Source: Protea cynaroides (taxonomy: Eukaryota > Streptophyta > Magnoliopsida > Proteales > Proteaceae). Taken from it: a stretch of 64,000 nucleotides of DNA. How positions within the stretch are numbered: position 1 is the first letter of the stretch; each line of letters begins with the position of its first letter. The notes beneath the pieces were generated by a model that saw nothing but the letters and a program-made list of their open reading frames with translations, was not told where the DNA came from and did no database searches. Below, one piece after another: positions 1-11,789 of this stretch. The position numbers and the translations under genes are program-made. The stretch is taken from positions 70,914,896-70,978,895 of the forward strand of contig CM053269.1 of the NCBI GenBank assembly GCA_028583415.1. Direction: 5' to 3'.

Positions 1-2337
1 TGGCTTAACGGGACCAGTGATTTGGGGGAGTTAGTTTCTAGATGTGTTCCTTTTTGTGTGCTTTCAGCATTTTTTTTCTTTTGTGCTTTTTTTGTTTTGG
101 CTGCTATTTTTTTCCCCAGCCCCTTTGCTTGCTCTATTAGAGAAAGAAAAACTTCGTTTTGTTTGCTTGGCTATTATAGCCTACTCATGTGACAATTACT
201 CTCCTCCCTATTCTCCTCTCAAGTGACAATTACTCTCCACCTTCACGGTGCACTCAATTTACACATGCTATTTTTAAAAACATTTCAAAACCATATCTTT
301 CCATACCTTTTTCATGCATTTAACATCACAACACATTTATGTCCACATAGGTATATCATCATCAACAACATACATCACATGCTTTCATAACTTAAATCAT
401 CAAATCACATACTTTAAATGTTAATGGTTTCAACATCATAAGAGAACTATACTATCATCAAACACATTAGTGCAACATATAAGTGGTATGAACAAAACAT
501 AACCCACTTACCTCTTGTTGCATACGTAATCAATCGATCTTTCATTCACTAGGAAACACCAATCCTACATGTATTATAAACATATTACTAATTATATGCG
601 GTACTTATCAAAACAGTACCTTAGTATACCCTTTAAAACCCTTCAAATCACATCTCTAACTCAATCTGGAAATTTCCAGATTCTGTCCTCACCGTACACA
701 GTCCATTAAAAGGGGAAAAACTACCTCTAAATGAAAGCATTTCAACCCCTTCTTTCTGGGGCTTAAACTAGACTCATAGGAGCCTAACATATCCAAAAAT
801 ACCCTCAAACTCTATTTCTAGATTCCTCAAATTGACTCCCTAAATCTGAGGACGAATTCTGTCCATGCAGAATTCAGATCTGGAAGATGCCCATAGTTTA
901 GGCTCTTGCCTACACCGGTTGAGGCTCAAAATGCATCCCCATGAAGTCGAACCGTCTACTATTAACCCTCCAAAAATTAGCATCATCCACCATACCCTCA
1001 ATGAGTGATGCCTTAAACAAGATTGAAGAATGCTGGTGTTACAGCAGAATCATTAATCCTTGGTAGAAAAATTCAACTTTCTACCATGAAAATAGTCACT
1101 CTCTTCCCATGATCTACTCATCAAATCCTCAATCAGAATATCGAAATAGGTACTTATTTGATACTGCGACCCTTCCTATTCTTTTTTTTTCTTCTCTTTC
1201 TTCACTCCACTAACCGAATGCAAGTCTCTCTCCTCTTTCACTTTTTGTTGTTATTTTTATATACCTTAACCACTTGAAAGGTAAATGACCCAAATAGGCA
1301 AATACCCTTTTGATGAGATGATCTACCCACTCTTCTTTTTAAACCTTCTCTTTAATACCCCACCACTCTATCCTATTCTCTCATCCCACCACCGAGAGAC
1401 CCTCCTTTTTATATATTTTGTTTATTTATTTATTATTTATTATTTCTTTGACAAAGTAATAGGAATCCCATGATGCCCCTGTGCAATTAGTAAAATTATG
1501 ACCAGCAAGAATTGGCAGGAATTTCCCTGCATGGCCCGAAAACATTAGACATCCCATTGTTAATAAAAGTGACAAAATGGGGTGGTTATAACTATATGCT
1601 ATTTCTTTTCTCTTTTGAAGTACAGGTTTACTATTGTGGTATCTTTTTGTTTCTTTAGGACTAGTGAAATAAAGATTGCTAAAAAGATGATCATCTGTTT
1701 GGGTAGTTCCAACATTTGAAATTCTTAGAACCAAAGTTCAAGTCCAATACTAAAAAATGGTTAGATCAATTTTTAGTTACTTTTGTTTTTTATTATGTTG
1801 TTTCATGCGCAGTCTGGTTTTTTGTGCTTACTTATTATCTTATGATTATCCTGGTAGTACTATTTATAGAACAAAGGGTGTTACTTATGGCTTATTTTCT
1901 TAAACTTTCCCCTGAAGAAGAAATCTTGTCTCTCTCTTAATATCTACACTGGGATTCACCTTGAATTGTTGAAATTTAGAATTGAAAAGGTCGTAGATGC
2001 TATTATCTTTTGTTACTTTTGATGCTTCTAAATGATCCTGCTGTTTTCATGATGAAGTTCCATTAGATGATGCCTTGGGTAATGTCATGACATTGCTTTA
2101 AACAGTTGTGTCATTTGCATGGTAGAAAGCTGTCCATTCAACACAACTATTATCCTAATTTTCCGAGGAAAGAATAAAGTGACTATATTTGTGACCGTGG
2201 CTCGGTACAACAACGAAAATCTGGTCCTTTCCTTCCCTTCCTCAAACTTCTCTCACCCCACCTTGTTTTTTTTTTTACTATTGCCTATATGCTATCGGTT
2301 TTGTCAACTCACTTGTCTGCCAGTGTGTAAGATGATA
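1..2337. other. Gene-free AT-rich region
   Basis: No reading frame here has recognisable protein motifs, and those that are open are low-complexity (poly-T, AT-rich). The stretch 240-1180 has the texture of LTR or leader sequence of a retrotransposon, but I could find no second copy, no TG...CA ends and no primer site, so no element is called. Confidence 0.5.
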
Positions 2338-2685
2338 TTGCACTTCAATGCCAACTCAAAAAATACAGATTCCAATCACTCATATTTTTATGGGATTCTG
2401 GTGTCCAACTGGTCATGGAGCTTCACTGTTTCATGGAGAAAGGTCTGAGATGACTTTGTATGGTGATCTTGATGCAGCTTAATGTCCATTACAAGGTTGA
2501 ATATCAATGAGTTGCACATCAATGCCAACTCAAAAAATACAGAGTCCAATCACTCATATTTTTTATGAGATTCTAGTGTCCAACTGATCATGTAACTTCA
2601 CTGTTTCATGGAGAAAGGTCTGAGATGACTTAGTATGGTGATCTTGATGCAGCTTAACGTCCATTACAGGGTTGAAAGCCCAAGT
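2338..2685. repeat. 174-bp tandem direct duplication
   Basis: A block beginning TTGCACTTCAATGCCAACTC at 2338 is repeated beginning TTGCACATCAATGCCAACTC at 2512, an offset of 174 bp. The copies stay aligned with scattered substitutions until about 2685. No gene is needed to explain it; the second copy overlaps the possible exon relic on the minus strand. Confidence 0.85.
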
Positions 2686-2787
2686 TTTCAGCATTTTAGA
2701 TTCCAAAACATCCCAAGTGATCTTACCAGCTGGAATTACCCTGATCCCAGATTTATGCCCTGAAACGCCATGATCTACATTGACATA
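2563..2787 (-). pseudogene. Possible exon relic, unrecognised
   Basis: On the minus strand an acceptor-like CAATGTAG is followed by about 74 open codons ending in TAA. The composition looks protein-like (mixed polar and hydrophobic residues with Trp, His and Lys), not low-complexity. I do not recognise the family. The presumed intron sequence just upstream (2788-2865) recurs at 25655-25735 without the open frame, which suggests a duplicated and decayed locus. No start codon, partner exon or promoter is visible. It may equally be chance. Confidence 0.25.
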
Positions 2788-2969
2788 ACATACAAAGACA
2801 CTGATCAATTATAGATGACCAGATCATCCAGTAGATGTAAATGCTGCATTGGTTCTGATATCGATTGATCCAATATGATGCTAGCATTTTTACCATTGTG
2901 TGATTATTTGATTTAATTAACCATATACCCATGTGGTACCAGTAACATTTAACAATCTTCAACATTGAA

Positions 2970-3920
2970 CTTTATCATTTTAATAGGCCATGGATTTAGC
3001 TTTACCTATTTGAAAATTTATTTAGACTACTGAACACGATTCCAATACTTATTGATCCAGGATCTCCAGGCTCAACAACAAGAATGGTTGTGATGAACTA
3101 ATTCCTCGTAAGTGCTTTTAAAAGCTTATAATAAACATATTACTTTTTTTTTTCTTCTTAAATTTTTGAGGGTATTTTTGCCCATTTCACAATAGAATGT
3201 AATCCCATCATCCACCATTTCTTTGGGTATGAGCTTCATCACTCCTTGGGGGTGGCAAAAATTCGAGCATTACAGGATTGGGCATAGGTAGTAAAGACGT
3301 GTGAAAAAAAAGAGAAAGGGGTATTGATTATTGAATGGGTTTGGTTTTCAATACTTTTTTAAAGAACTTGGTATTAAAGAAAGGCACAACGGGTAGGTGG
3401 TGTAGGTGGTGCTATTTCCTCCTTTCTTTTAGATGCCCAAAAGACATTTTGACCGAGTATTGAATCCACTAGTACCTCCTGCCCTAGAATTATCTTAACA
3501 TTGAAGGCAACGGGTAGTCACAAGAATGTCACAGAGCGTAGACTCAATCTAACTTTTTGATATTGTTTTTTTCATGTCGTATGTTTGAACCTTCAATTAC
3601 TGGATCACAACTGAAAAGAACTTTGACTTAGAAAGACAATTTCAAAGAGAATAAATAAAAGAGAGACTGGTTCTCCACAAATCTTAGATAGTTCTCCATC
3701 CCTCCAAAAAGAAATTATACAAGAAAGTTAAAAAGAAATTAAAAATCAAATATGTCGGTACAAAACTATCACAATTCACAAAGTTGAATCACATTTTGAA
3801 CCCTTGGTTCAAGGAAACCAAGGAATTTGGAGACAACTCAACTTATAACATCCGTCTGATTTAATTGCATCCAGTTGGATGGAGAGCATTTGGACCCGAA
3901 CTCAAGAGTTTATTGATTTA
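2970..3920. other. Intergenic, nothing recognised
   Basis: AT-rich sequence without coding potential or repeat ends. It directly precedes the TATA-like motif of the membrane-protein gene. Confidence 0.4.
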
Positions 3921-3929
3921 AAAATCGGA

Positions 3930-3936
3930 TATATAA
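3930..3936 (+). promoter_or_regulatory. TATA-like box of membrane-protein copy 1
   Basis: TATATAA lies about 240 nt before the ATG at 4174. A CT/T-rich leader follows, as is usual for plant 5' UTRs. The duplicate copy loses homology at about 13750, downstream of this motif, so copy 2 does not have it. Confidence 0.4.
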
Positions 3937-4035
3937 GGGGCCGGGAAGTTTGTCTTTGAACTTGAACATTTTGTGTTTTGTCTTTCTTGTGTTTTTTCTT
4001 TCATTGTGTTCTTTGGGTAATACAATTCTGTACGG

Positions 4036-4037
4036 TT

Positions 4038-4072
<35 letters not shown>
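4036..4072. repeat. (CTTT)n microsatellite
   Basis: About nine CTTT units in the leader of the membrane-protein gene. In copy 2 the same position is a poly-T run (about 13761-13780), so the tract has changed composition since duplication. Confidence 0.9.
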
Positions 4073-4173
4073 GTTGAGAACTGTTATTTGTTTCTCTTAG
4101 CTAGGTAACGTCTAATCAATCATCTTCTTTCTTTACTGCAGGTTTTTTTTATTATCGATCTTAATTCTCAGCA

Positions 4174-4749
4174 ATGTCAATCATCAATCAAACCGACCGT
4201 AGCATTAATGAATTCAAACTGAAGAATGTTGCCATTGTTGGGTTCACTTTTGCAATGATATTCAACTTGATTCATAACAAATTTGAAGGGAAAGAAGAGG
4301 ATTTATTCAGCAATCACAAACTCTGCATTACCTTCTCTATGTATCTCATGCTAGTGGCGGGTTGTATTTCAACAACAATAAAACTATACTTTGCTCTTCT
4401 TCCAGCTTGGGCAGAGCTTGCTTTAACGCGTACTAGTATCATCTGTGTATTCGAGGCCTTGTTTATGATGAGCTCCATTGTTCTATTCGACAAGGATCCT
4501 CCACGTGCTTGGTTCGTCTTGTGCATTTTTCCATTAATCTTCTTCTTATCTAATCCGTTGAAGCAGCTGAGTGACTGGGGTTGGTTTTGCTTTCACTGGC
4601 TAAGGTTGGAATTTGAAGCTAGCGGGTTTCTTCTTCTTCGTATCAGGGGGAAGTTGCAGGCTTTTAATGGCCGGTTTCTTCTTCGTGACCAATTCTTTGG
4701 AAGAAATATTGGACAGCCGAACGAAACTACTAATCAGCCCAATGTCTAA
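4174..4749 (+). CDS. Predicted multi-spanning membrane protein, copy 1
   Basis: Intact 191-codon single-exon frame from ATG to TAA. I do not recognise the family. Hydrophobic stretches suitable for membrane spanning lie near residues 17-34, 50-66, 86-105 and 112-127. A hydrophilic tail follows, rich in Arg, Gln and Asn, after an aromatic Trp/Phe-rich segment at 134-147. No signal peptide and no enzyme motif can be seen. The first ATG is chosen because the duplicate shares it and homology extends through the leader. Compared with copy 2 there are 15 nucleotide differences in the CDS, 11 amino-acid-changing and 4 silent, yet no stop or indel. Residues 43-110 are identical. It could be a lineage-specific gene under weak constraint. 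Confidence 0.6.
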   Translation: MSIINQTDRSINEFKLKNVAIVGFTFAMIFNLIHNKFEGKEEDLFSNHKLCITFSMYLMLVAGCISTTIKLYFALLPAWAELALTRTSIICVFEALFMMSSIVLFDKDPPRAWFVLCIFPLIFFLSNPLKQLSDWGWFCFHWLRLEFEASGFLLLRIRGKLQAFNGRFLLRDQFFGRNIGQPNETTNQPNV

Positions 4750-5292
4750 GTAATAATTGGAAGTAGTTGTTGTTGGGTTTGTGTCTTGTATCCCATGAAG
4801 TCCACACAGATATCAGGGTTAGTACTTGTATGAAGTCCATGAAGTGGAACTGTAGATTTTTTTTCTTGTTTCTCTTCTTGCTCGTGTATCCAATCCTAAT
4901 AGATCTTTGTGGTTTCATTTTCTATCTTGTTAATTATGGACTCTAGTTGGTTGGTGCTCTCTGGTTTTGTTCATTTTATTTTGTTTTTATGTTTTGATGC
5001 GTGGATTTCTTGGTCTGATCAGGATTTCTTGAGTTTTTAGTGTCATATATAACTCAAAGTTAATAATGAATAATGAATGAGTTTTACTCATTTCAGTGAT
5101 TGTTTGTTTAGTAGCGTACTCTTCGGATTGATGACTGTAATGAATTTCATGAAAATCTGGGTCAAGAAAATGGTAATGAAAGCGTTGTAATGATTTTGTA
5201 GGGGAAAGATGTAAAAATAAAAGTGAGAAAAATCTGTCAATCCATCCATTTCATGTCAGTGCACTGCAAGTCTGCAATCCAATCCATCCCTT

Positions 5293-5400
5293 CCCTTTTA
5301 TTCTTCTATTCGTCTTCTTCCTTCTCATTATTCTGCAACTATTTTTCCCTTTTATTCTTCTATTCTTCTTCTTCCTTCTCATTATTCTGCAACTATTTTT
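5293..5400. repeat. 54-bp tandem duplication in 3' flank
   Basis: A pyrimidine-rich block starting CCCTTTTATTCTTCTATTC at 5293 is repeated at 5347 almost perfectly. It lies in the part of the downstream flank that is missing from duplication copy 2. Confidence 0.85.
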
Positions 5401-5594
5401 AGCCCTAGAATTTGAGTTTGGGAAGAAGCCAAGAAGGACGATGGATGGATTCCCTCAAGTTTTTTCAACAGTAGAACACAAGAGGGGAGAGATTCCCGAT
5501 CCTTTTATATCTTTCCTATGGATTCATCAATTTTATTTTAATATACACGAATTTTGTTTTCACACGTACGTACGTGCAACCTTAACCAACCACT

Positions 5595-5609
5595 ACTGAC
5601 ATTAGTGGT
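5595..5609. repeat. Target site duplication of LINE (left)
   Basis: ACTGACATTAGTGGT occurs here and again at 7262-7276, either side of the LINE. The uninterrupted site is present once in duplication copy 2 at 17054-17068, which proves insertion after the duplication (or into one allele of it). Confidence 0.92.
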
Positions 5610-7261
5610 TTTTTCTTAAAATAAATGTCGGGAAACAACCAAGGAATCAGGAGAGATAAACTCCCAAATCCAAGGAACGGAACTAGGCCATGAAATCGAA
5701 CCTGACATAGAGAGGCCCTTCCTGGCTAGGGTATAAGTCAATCCATTCTCGTCCTTAGAAACCTAAGAAAAAACACAATCCTTACATAAATATGCAAGGT
5801 GCAAAATATCTCCTATGATTGCTAACAAGGAACTATTCTCCACCAACACCCTTTGAATTTAAAGTTTCAATAAGATTCTTGCAATGAGTGCACCAAAATA
5901 TACTGATGATTATCCTTCACAGCTTCAGTCAAGGAATCACGAACTGCCATCATTTCTCCCTCAATAGCTTTGGTAAAAACAGCCGGGCGGGAAACAGCAT
6001 TGGATAGAGATAGACTCTCATTATCCTTAATAAAACAGAAACCAATCCCACCAGAGACAGCATCCAACGGAAGACTGGCATCGGTAAAAATAGATATATA
6101 TCCTGATCTGGTGAAGTTACTAAAGCTATGCGAAATATGGGACTTCTTATTTTGAGAGTGGTAAGGGAAATGCTGTCCCGAATTCATTGAAAGCTGAGGA
6201 AGCTTGATGAATAACTTGAATCGGGGTCCAAATCCTCCGCTGAAATTGGGAATCATTTCGAGCCAACCAGATGTGCCAGCAAACAAAAGAAGCAAAGCTA
6301 AAAGCAAGCCTACCAGTTGATTTTGAGTCTTTAATGATGATACTCCAATTTTGCAGCCATTGAGAAACTGAGAAATCATTATCCAAAGGAGGACGGCAAT
6401 CAATAGGTGACCCAAACCAAATAGCTCGAACAAAGAGACATTGGAATAGAATATGTTCCACCATCTCAACTTCACAGCTGCACTTTGAGCATGAAGTGTT
6501 AACTAGAATATTCCGATGATGAAGTTCAAAACCAGAAGCAATACCCTGGGCAAAGGCCCTCTATAAGAAAGACTTGATCTTTGGTAGAGTTTTACATTTC
6601 CAAATTAATCTCCAAGCCTCCTTTGGGACCAAACTCCATCTAGAAACATTGGAAGTAGAAGGACGATCCATAATCTCCGCATCAGCTTTATTCTTCAGCA
6701 TGTAATAGGTTGATTTAATAGAAAAGATACCACTTTTAGATGCTCCCCAAATATAAGTATCTTCCTTAGGATACGTACTTAAATGAAATTTGAGAATAAC
6801 TTCTGCCTCATTTGGAAGGAATATAAAATACGTCCTTTTTTCAGCACTTAGAAATGGGATCAATTAATTCTGAAACCCAAGTAAGGGAAGAAGCACTCCT
6901 ATTATGGTTAGACAACTTAAAATTTGGAAGAGATGGGACCCATGGATCCTCCCAAATTTTGATTTTACTTCTTTTTTCGATATGCCATATGATGCCATCT
7001 AAAACAGCCTGTCTACTTTCTAGAATACTCTTCCAAGCCCAAGATGGCCTACTTCCAAGTTTGGCTTTCAAGAAATCCACCCTTAGAAAATAAAGAGATT
7101 TCATGACTTTTGCCCAATAGGATTCAAGATTTGTTAACAATTTCCATGCTAATTTTGCTAGGAGGGTTTTATTTTGAATTTTGGGGTCCCTAATGCCCAA
7201 TCCTCCGGAATCCTTAGAATGTGTGAGTTTATCCCAAGAAGGCCAATGGATATTGTTTTTC
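5610..7261 (-). mobile_element. 5'-truncated LINE (non-LTR retrotransposon)
   Basis: Minus-strand element of about 1.65 kb, flanked by a perfect 15-bp target duplication. Its 3' end, a short A-tract, reads as TTTTTT on the plus strand at the left edge. It retains only the end of the pol ORF. In order on the minus strand are the C-terminal part of the reverse transcriptase (with the typical GGLGIRDP motif near 7200), a zinc-binding region typical of plant LINE reverse transcriptases (about 6860-6400) and an RNase H-like domain. Loss of the 5' end is usual for target-primed reverse transcription. Confidence 0.93.
5867..7261 (-). pseudogene. LINE ORF2 C-terminal relic (RT end, RNase H)
   Basis: The frame is broken in several places: 7269-6841, then a shifted frame 6863-6561, then 6475-5867. 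The RT tail includes the K..GGLGIRDP...N.ALLAKLAWKLL pattern. The zf-RVT-like region contains W.LIWK, C..C and H.LF.C motifs around 6600-6420. The RNase H start FTDAS is near 6090, with a later Glu near 5960. The ATG at 7269 lies in the target duplication, so it is a chance start, not the native one. Not functional. Confidence 0.9.
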
Positions 7262-7540
7262 ACTGACATTAGTGGTGGAGAATGAAAGAATTGAAATCAT
7301 TTTCCAAGGAAACGGATATCGCATATCAGTATATTAAACTATTTAATCATTCTAGATTTTTTTTTGTTATTTTAAATTAACATGCTTTCTTTAATACTGA
7401 TGTAATTCCAACCGTCCGATGTTCGGGTGGACGTCTGGACGGATGGAGAGGATTTATGTGCTCTTGAAATGCTAATCCAAATTGAGTCTGGAATCTCGAA
7501 CCTCACTGGATCCATCACCATCACATCACGGGACCCATCA

Positions 7541-7836
7541 GTGTGTCAACTGAAATTTGACCCTTGGCAATCCGTAGATCGACAGGAGAGGATTTCTATC
7601 CCTAGACATGTGTGAAGACCACATTTAATAGATGGTGGTGGGTTATGTGAGGCTCTCCATATGGTCATTTCAAAGAATACAATACATCGGCATGTGTGTC
7701 GACAGAAATTTGACCCTTGGCAATCCGTAGATCGACAGGAGAGGATTTCTATCCCTAGACATGTGTGAAGACCACATTTAATAGATGGTGGTGGGTTATG
7801 TGAGGCTCTCCATATGGTCATTTCAAAGAATACAAG
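7541..7836. repeat. 153-bp tandem duplication
   Basis: The block containing GAAATTTGACCCTTGGCAAT occurs at 7552 and 7705, an offset of 153 bp, ending just before the solo LTR. Duplication copy 2 has it once (about 17440-17580), so the tandem step is specific to copy 1. Confidence 0.85.
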
Positions 7837-10015
7837 TGTTACACCCTAATTCCGACTGAACCAAAAGTGTGAGTGAACCATCACTGAACCAACGGTTCAC
7901 ACCAGAATCTCAATAAGATCGTATCCACACATACAAACCATTGCACATAACCATAATCAGAATATAATTAAATACAACGGAAGTCTTAAATTAAATGAAC
8001 TGAGTTCTCTATTGATAATTTAAATAAAATATCCAATTATTCAAAACACCAGAACGTAAATAATTATCCTTATATCACTTATAAATCCAACTGAAAATAA
8101 ATAAAATAAACAAATCCAATATCCTAGAGGTACACTTGAGAAGGGCACTCGCATGAAGCGTCATGCTCGTCCTCCCCTGCTTGCACTTCCAGGGCAGCAA
8201 CTCTTCCATATATTGGAGCATCCACGTAGTCCTCCACAGTGTAACCAACATCAACATCTAAAAATAGTGTGTACACAAGAGTGAGCTCACAACTTAGCTC
8301 AGTAAGAAAATCAGATAATGCAACACACATCATGCATGAGTAACATTCACATTATGGTCAGGTTTTAAGTTTGCAATGTGCTATAGAAAGGATTGGCGAC
8401 CACCGCACCTCTAAACACGAGTGTGTGAATCCTTCCAATGAATCAAACACCACTGTCGTCTCACATGTACCCACCATGGAATAGAGATAGAGCTAAAGTG
8501 TCCGGATCAAACACCGCCAATATTTTCCCTGATGCCCTACCCATACCAATACGTAAGTCCCTATTGGCGAGGACTTGCAAACTGGGCTCGCAACTAACCA
8601 ATTCTATATGTCATCACAGTAGGTCATATCCTAGCACAGCTCCCTACGACATAGAGATAGGACTAGAGTCTAATGGTCAGGCTGGAGATCACAGTGCCAC
8701 TTCCTCCCCCTGATACCCTATCTGCACCAAGCATGCTAAGACAGAAGTGATACAAAAAGGTACTAGTGTGAGGAATGATCCCAGAACCCAAGCATTTCCC
8801 ATTCCACATCAACGAAAACAATCACATATCTAACAGTCACATCCTAGCATAGCGAGTATGCATGAACAATATAATAACTGAAAGTAAAGATGACATGCGA
8901 GTATGCACAAACACCATTCCACATAATCATAATTATTAATAACGTTTTACTGTTATTAAGTCATTAGGGTTTAGGTTCGATTCCCTTACCTGACGCTCCA
9001 TTGCTAGCTTACTCCACGTCACCGAATCTAAACTCGCTATCACAAGGTCTTACATGATGTTAGGGTTGAATTAGAATTAGTTTCATAGGGTTTACGTTGG
9101 TCGAAAAATCAACTGGGTCAAAAACACTCCTCACAGTGCATACCAATCGCAGTACTGGTCGCAAGCACCGGTCGCGATACTGTGGGGAAAGGTGCGACCG
9201 GTATGGTCGATCGATCCCCCAAAGACCAGTATCCGAAAGGTACCGGTCGCAGTACCGGTCGCATATGGTGCAACCGGTATGGTCGATAGGTATGCCCCCA
9301 GAAGACCATCAACTCGGTGTTTACCTTCCGTCGGTCACCCCCTATTGGTTCTAGGATTTCTCCTATGCATTCTAAGCCTGAGCAACGAGTTAGAGTTGTT
9401 TCATGTTCCATTCAAGTCTTAGTTTCGATGATCCTTAACCTAGAATGCGAATCTAGGGTTCATCGACTGTATTAGGGTTTGAAGGCAAATTTAAGGGTTT
9501 TAGATCAATACCTCGCCTTGCATGGTATTGATCAATTCATGACTAATCATCTAGAATGCTTAACTTAGAGGAAGGTTCAAGCAATTACCGTTGGTTCGCA
9601 ATTATGGTGTTCTTCGTCCTACGGCAAACGACGGCTCATCTCCCTCCTTCCTTAGCTCTTTCTCCTTCTCCGATCCCTTTCTCCTCTCTAGGGTTTGTGA
9701 GGATCAATGAAAGAGTTCTAAGGAGGTTTAAGGGTCCTTAAATAGACTAGGATAGAGTTTAGGAAGTTTCCTTACGTTAGGAAAGTCCTTAGGCTCGAGA
9801 TTTAGAAAGTGGGACCCGTAGAGATCCGCTTTCGGATATAACCAGTTTGGCTGCGCAGACATACCGGTTGACTAGTATGAAAAATATCATACTTTTAGGT
9901 CCGTTTTCGTACCTGGTTGTCATCCGCTCCTCCCGTCTGACCTGGTGATGATCGGAAGACCTGTTATGACATGAATTAAAGGTTTAGATCGGGTTCATGG
10001 AGTGCGGGTCTTACA
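7837..10015 (-). mobile_element. Solo LTR of a Ty3/gypsy-like retrotransposon
   Basis: 2179 bp with TG...CA ends: TGTTACACCCTAATTCC at the left and ...GCGGGTCTTACA at the right. It is flanked by the perfect 5-bp repeat ACAAG (7832-7836 and 10016-10020). No internal retroviral domains are present, so it is a solo LTR left by recombination. Orientation is minus, because its left end matches the reverse complement of the LTR end that precedes a primer site at 60183. Copy 2 of the segmental duplication shows the empty site at 17581-17585. The LTR carries the conserved 44-codon frame (8124-8258) and several ACCGGTCG motifs (9150-9290). Confidence 0.93.
8124..8258 (-). CDS. LTR-embedded conserved 44-codon frame, copy a
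   Basis: Open frame of 44 codons plus TAG, preceded by TTTTTAG on the minus strand. It aligns without gaps to the frames at 16849-16983, 59770-59904 and 63420-63554. Shared residues follow the pattern G-x-T-x-E/D-x-Y at the start, YG followed by an Ala-rich step in the middle, and HD-A/S-SCEC near the end. Function is unknown. It may be the 3' exon of a spliced transcript (the acceptor-like motif is at the same phase in all four copies) or a short stand-alone peptide. This copy has no nearby in-frame ATG. Confidence 0.5.
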   Translation of the reverse strand, partial: DVDVGYTVEDYVDAPIYGRVAALEVQAGEDEHDASCECPSQVYL

Positions 10016-10059
10016 ACAAGTATCTTATTGGACACTTGAAATATTTTTTTTCTTTTTCT

Positions 10060-10440
10060 TTTTGACACTTGAGATTTTACTGTAAAATACCCGAAAATGA
10101 AAATTTTACTGTAAAATCAAAATATACTAAATTTGTTTTGAAATTTGTAAATTTTCGTTTGGAAAATTTTGCAAGTGACCAAATTGAAAATGAAAATTTT
10201 TAACCATAAAATCAAAATTGGAAAATGAAAATTTTACTGTAAAATCAAAATTTTTATGTTTGTTTTGAATTTTAATGAAACTTTTACAAGCGACCACACA
10301 TTTTCCTTGAAAACATCCTTGAAAATTTTACAACCAATTTGACGGTAAAATGTTCTTAGCAAACCTTTTCGCCTATTGCTCAATGATTTTGCTTCAACAA
10401 TGCATATGAATGGATTTGCACTAGTGAAGGCGTTGGAATA
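10060..10440. repeat. AAAATTTTAC-rich dispersed repeat, copy 1
   Basis: Repeated ACTGTAAAATCAAAAT and GAAAATTTTAC words, ending in a stretch containing CAACAATGCATATGAATGG. Matches 17625-18000 (duplication copy 2) and, more distantly, 24787-25110, an independent copy. No ends or coding capacity were identified. Confidence 0.6.
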
Positions 10441-11789
10441 GTCAGTCTCTTGTGCTTTATCTTCAACCTCTCCCTATGTTTTTGTTTTCTCCATTTATAC
10501 CTATGCCTCTAGGAAGGAAGGTTTGGGTTGCACAAGTTAGGAATGTAATACAAAGAGTTGAAAATACAGATTTGATTTGCATCCCTATCCATTCACAGTT
10601 ATCTGTATCCAGACAGGGTTATCTAATTCTAATCAATATTCAATCTGTATACATCCCTATTTGTTATAGTCTAAATGTAGGCGCTTGTGCAATTAGTTAC
10701 ATCCAAACTTTGTCATCACTTCCCATGCACCATGGTTATAAATTTAAGTATCAACACATTAATGGTCATGATTGAAATCGATCTAATCTAAATCAAATCA
10801 TTTTATGGATCCAATGAATAATCGATATGTATCCACTCCACATTAAAATAATATTAAAAAATAGGTAGGGACTCAGATTGAAAATTAGCCAAGGCCAAAA
10901 CCGATATAACTATGCTTTCCACATGACACTACTATTGAAAGATGCTGGTGGTCTTTGCGATCAAGGACCTTACACCCGAGGGTAAATAATTTTAACCTAA
11001 AACATGAATGCATGGTAATTTGTTAATAGGCATATATAAAATTAAACTACAAGATGCCAGCTGTGTGCCTTTGAATTAATTTTTTTGATAAACTTTCCTA
11101 TTTGTTCGTGCCTTTGAGGTGAAACTTCACTAATGAGATGGGACATGGACCCACCATTATATACCCAGATGGACAGTTTAGTTTAGCTTGACCCTGCGAA
11201 TATGTTCTTATGGTTCAATTAGACTAAAATTGTTTCCTTGGATAGCTAGCTAGCACTAATCCCGGGATAGCATTGTGAACCCATTATATGAGTTCAATTA
11301 AAGGTTTTAGACTTTACCTAAAAAATTAAAGGTTTTAGAAAAGGATAAACCCATTAATTGGGGAAAGAGAAGTTTATTACTTTAATGGGTGGCTAAAAGT
11401 TTATCTTCTTTACGACTGGCTTGATCCAATTTTTTATTTGAGGATAAAAGCGTCAGAGGATTTATTCATAGCCATCTCTAGGGGTGTCAATTTTGGGATC
11501 GCACTGTGTCTCTCGAGCTATATCGACAGGTTAAAAATTGCACTGAGTTGGATCTTTTAGTAAACATGTCAGTCTTAGGACCGGACCGATTAATAATAGA
11601 TCGTTCATGATGCAAGAGTGCAACCTAATGGCCGTCCAATCGGACTGACCGATTAAAGCCTGAGCAGGTATACATTGACTAAACACCGATTTTAAATCAA
11701 TTTAAGTTTATTTTTTAATTTTTCCACCTACATTTTCTAACGGTTTTCCCTCCCATAGGTGTATGATTCTTTCTTTTAGCAATGTCATT

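Larger units (their letters stand above)
3960..11478. repeat. Segmental duplication A, copy 1
   Basis: Shares long collinear stretches with copy 2 (about 13750-19080): the membrane-protein gene and its 3' flank (to about 5208), 7262-7836, 10016-10790 and 10910-11478. Differences in length come from later insertions in copy 1 (LINE 5610-7261, solo LTR 7837-10015) and in copy 2 (partial LTR from 14928), and from loss of the 5209-5590 segment in copy 2. A further fragment matching 18795-18935 lies at about 12655-12808. Confidence 0.85.

Noticed and set aside
240..1180. Possible LTR-like region
   Set aside because: No second copy, terminal repeats or primer site in the window.
4110..4142. GTAACG...CTGCAG before the membrane-protein ATG, like a 5' UTR intron
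   Set aside because: Only about 37 nt, shorter than plant introns can be.
4767..4830. 3' flank of the membrane-protein gene resembles the copia LTR start (TTGGGTTTGTGTCTTGTAT)
   Set aside because: The likeness covers only about 60 bp, and no ends or target repeats were found. It could be a relic but cannot be supported.
8438..8713. Plus-strand 91-codon frame sharing words with frames at 16268-16954 and 63632-63895
   Set aside because: It is antisense to the LTR modules, its length and ends differ in each copy, and it is interrupted, so it is better explained by the repeated GAGATAGAGCTA boxes.
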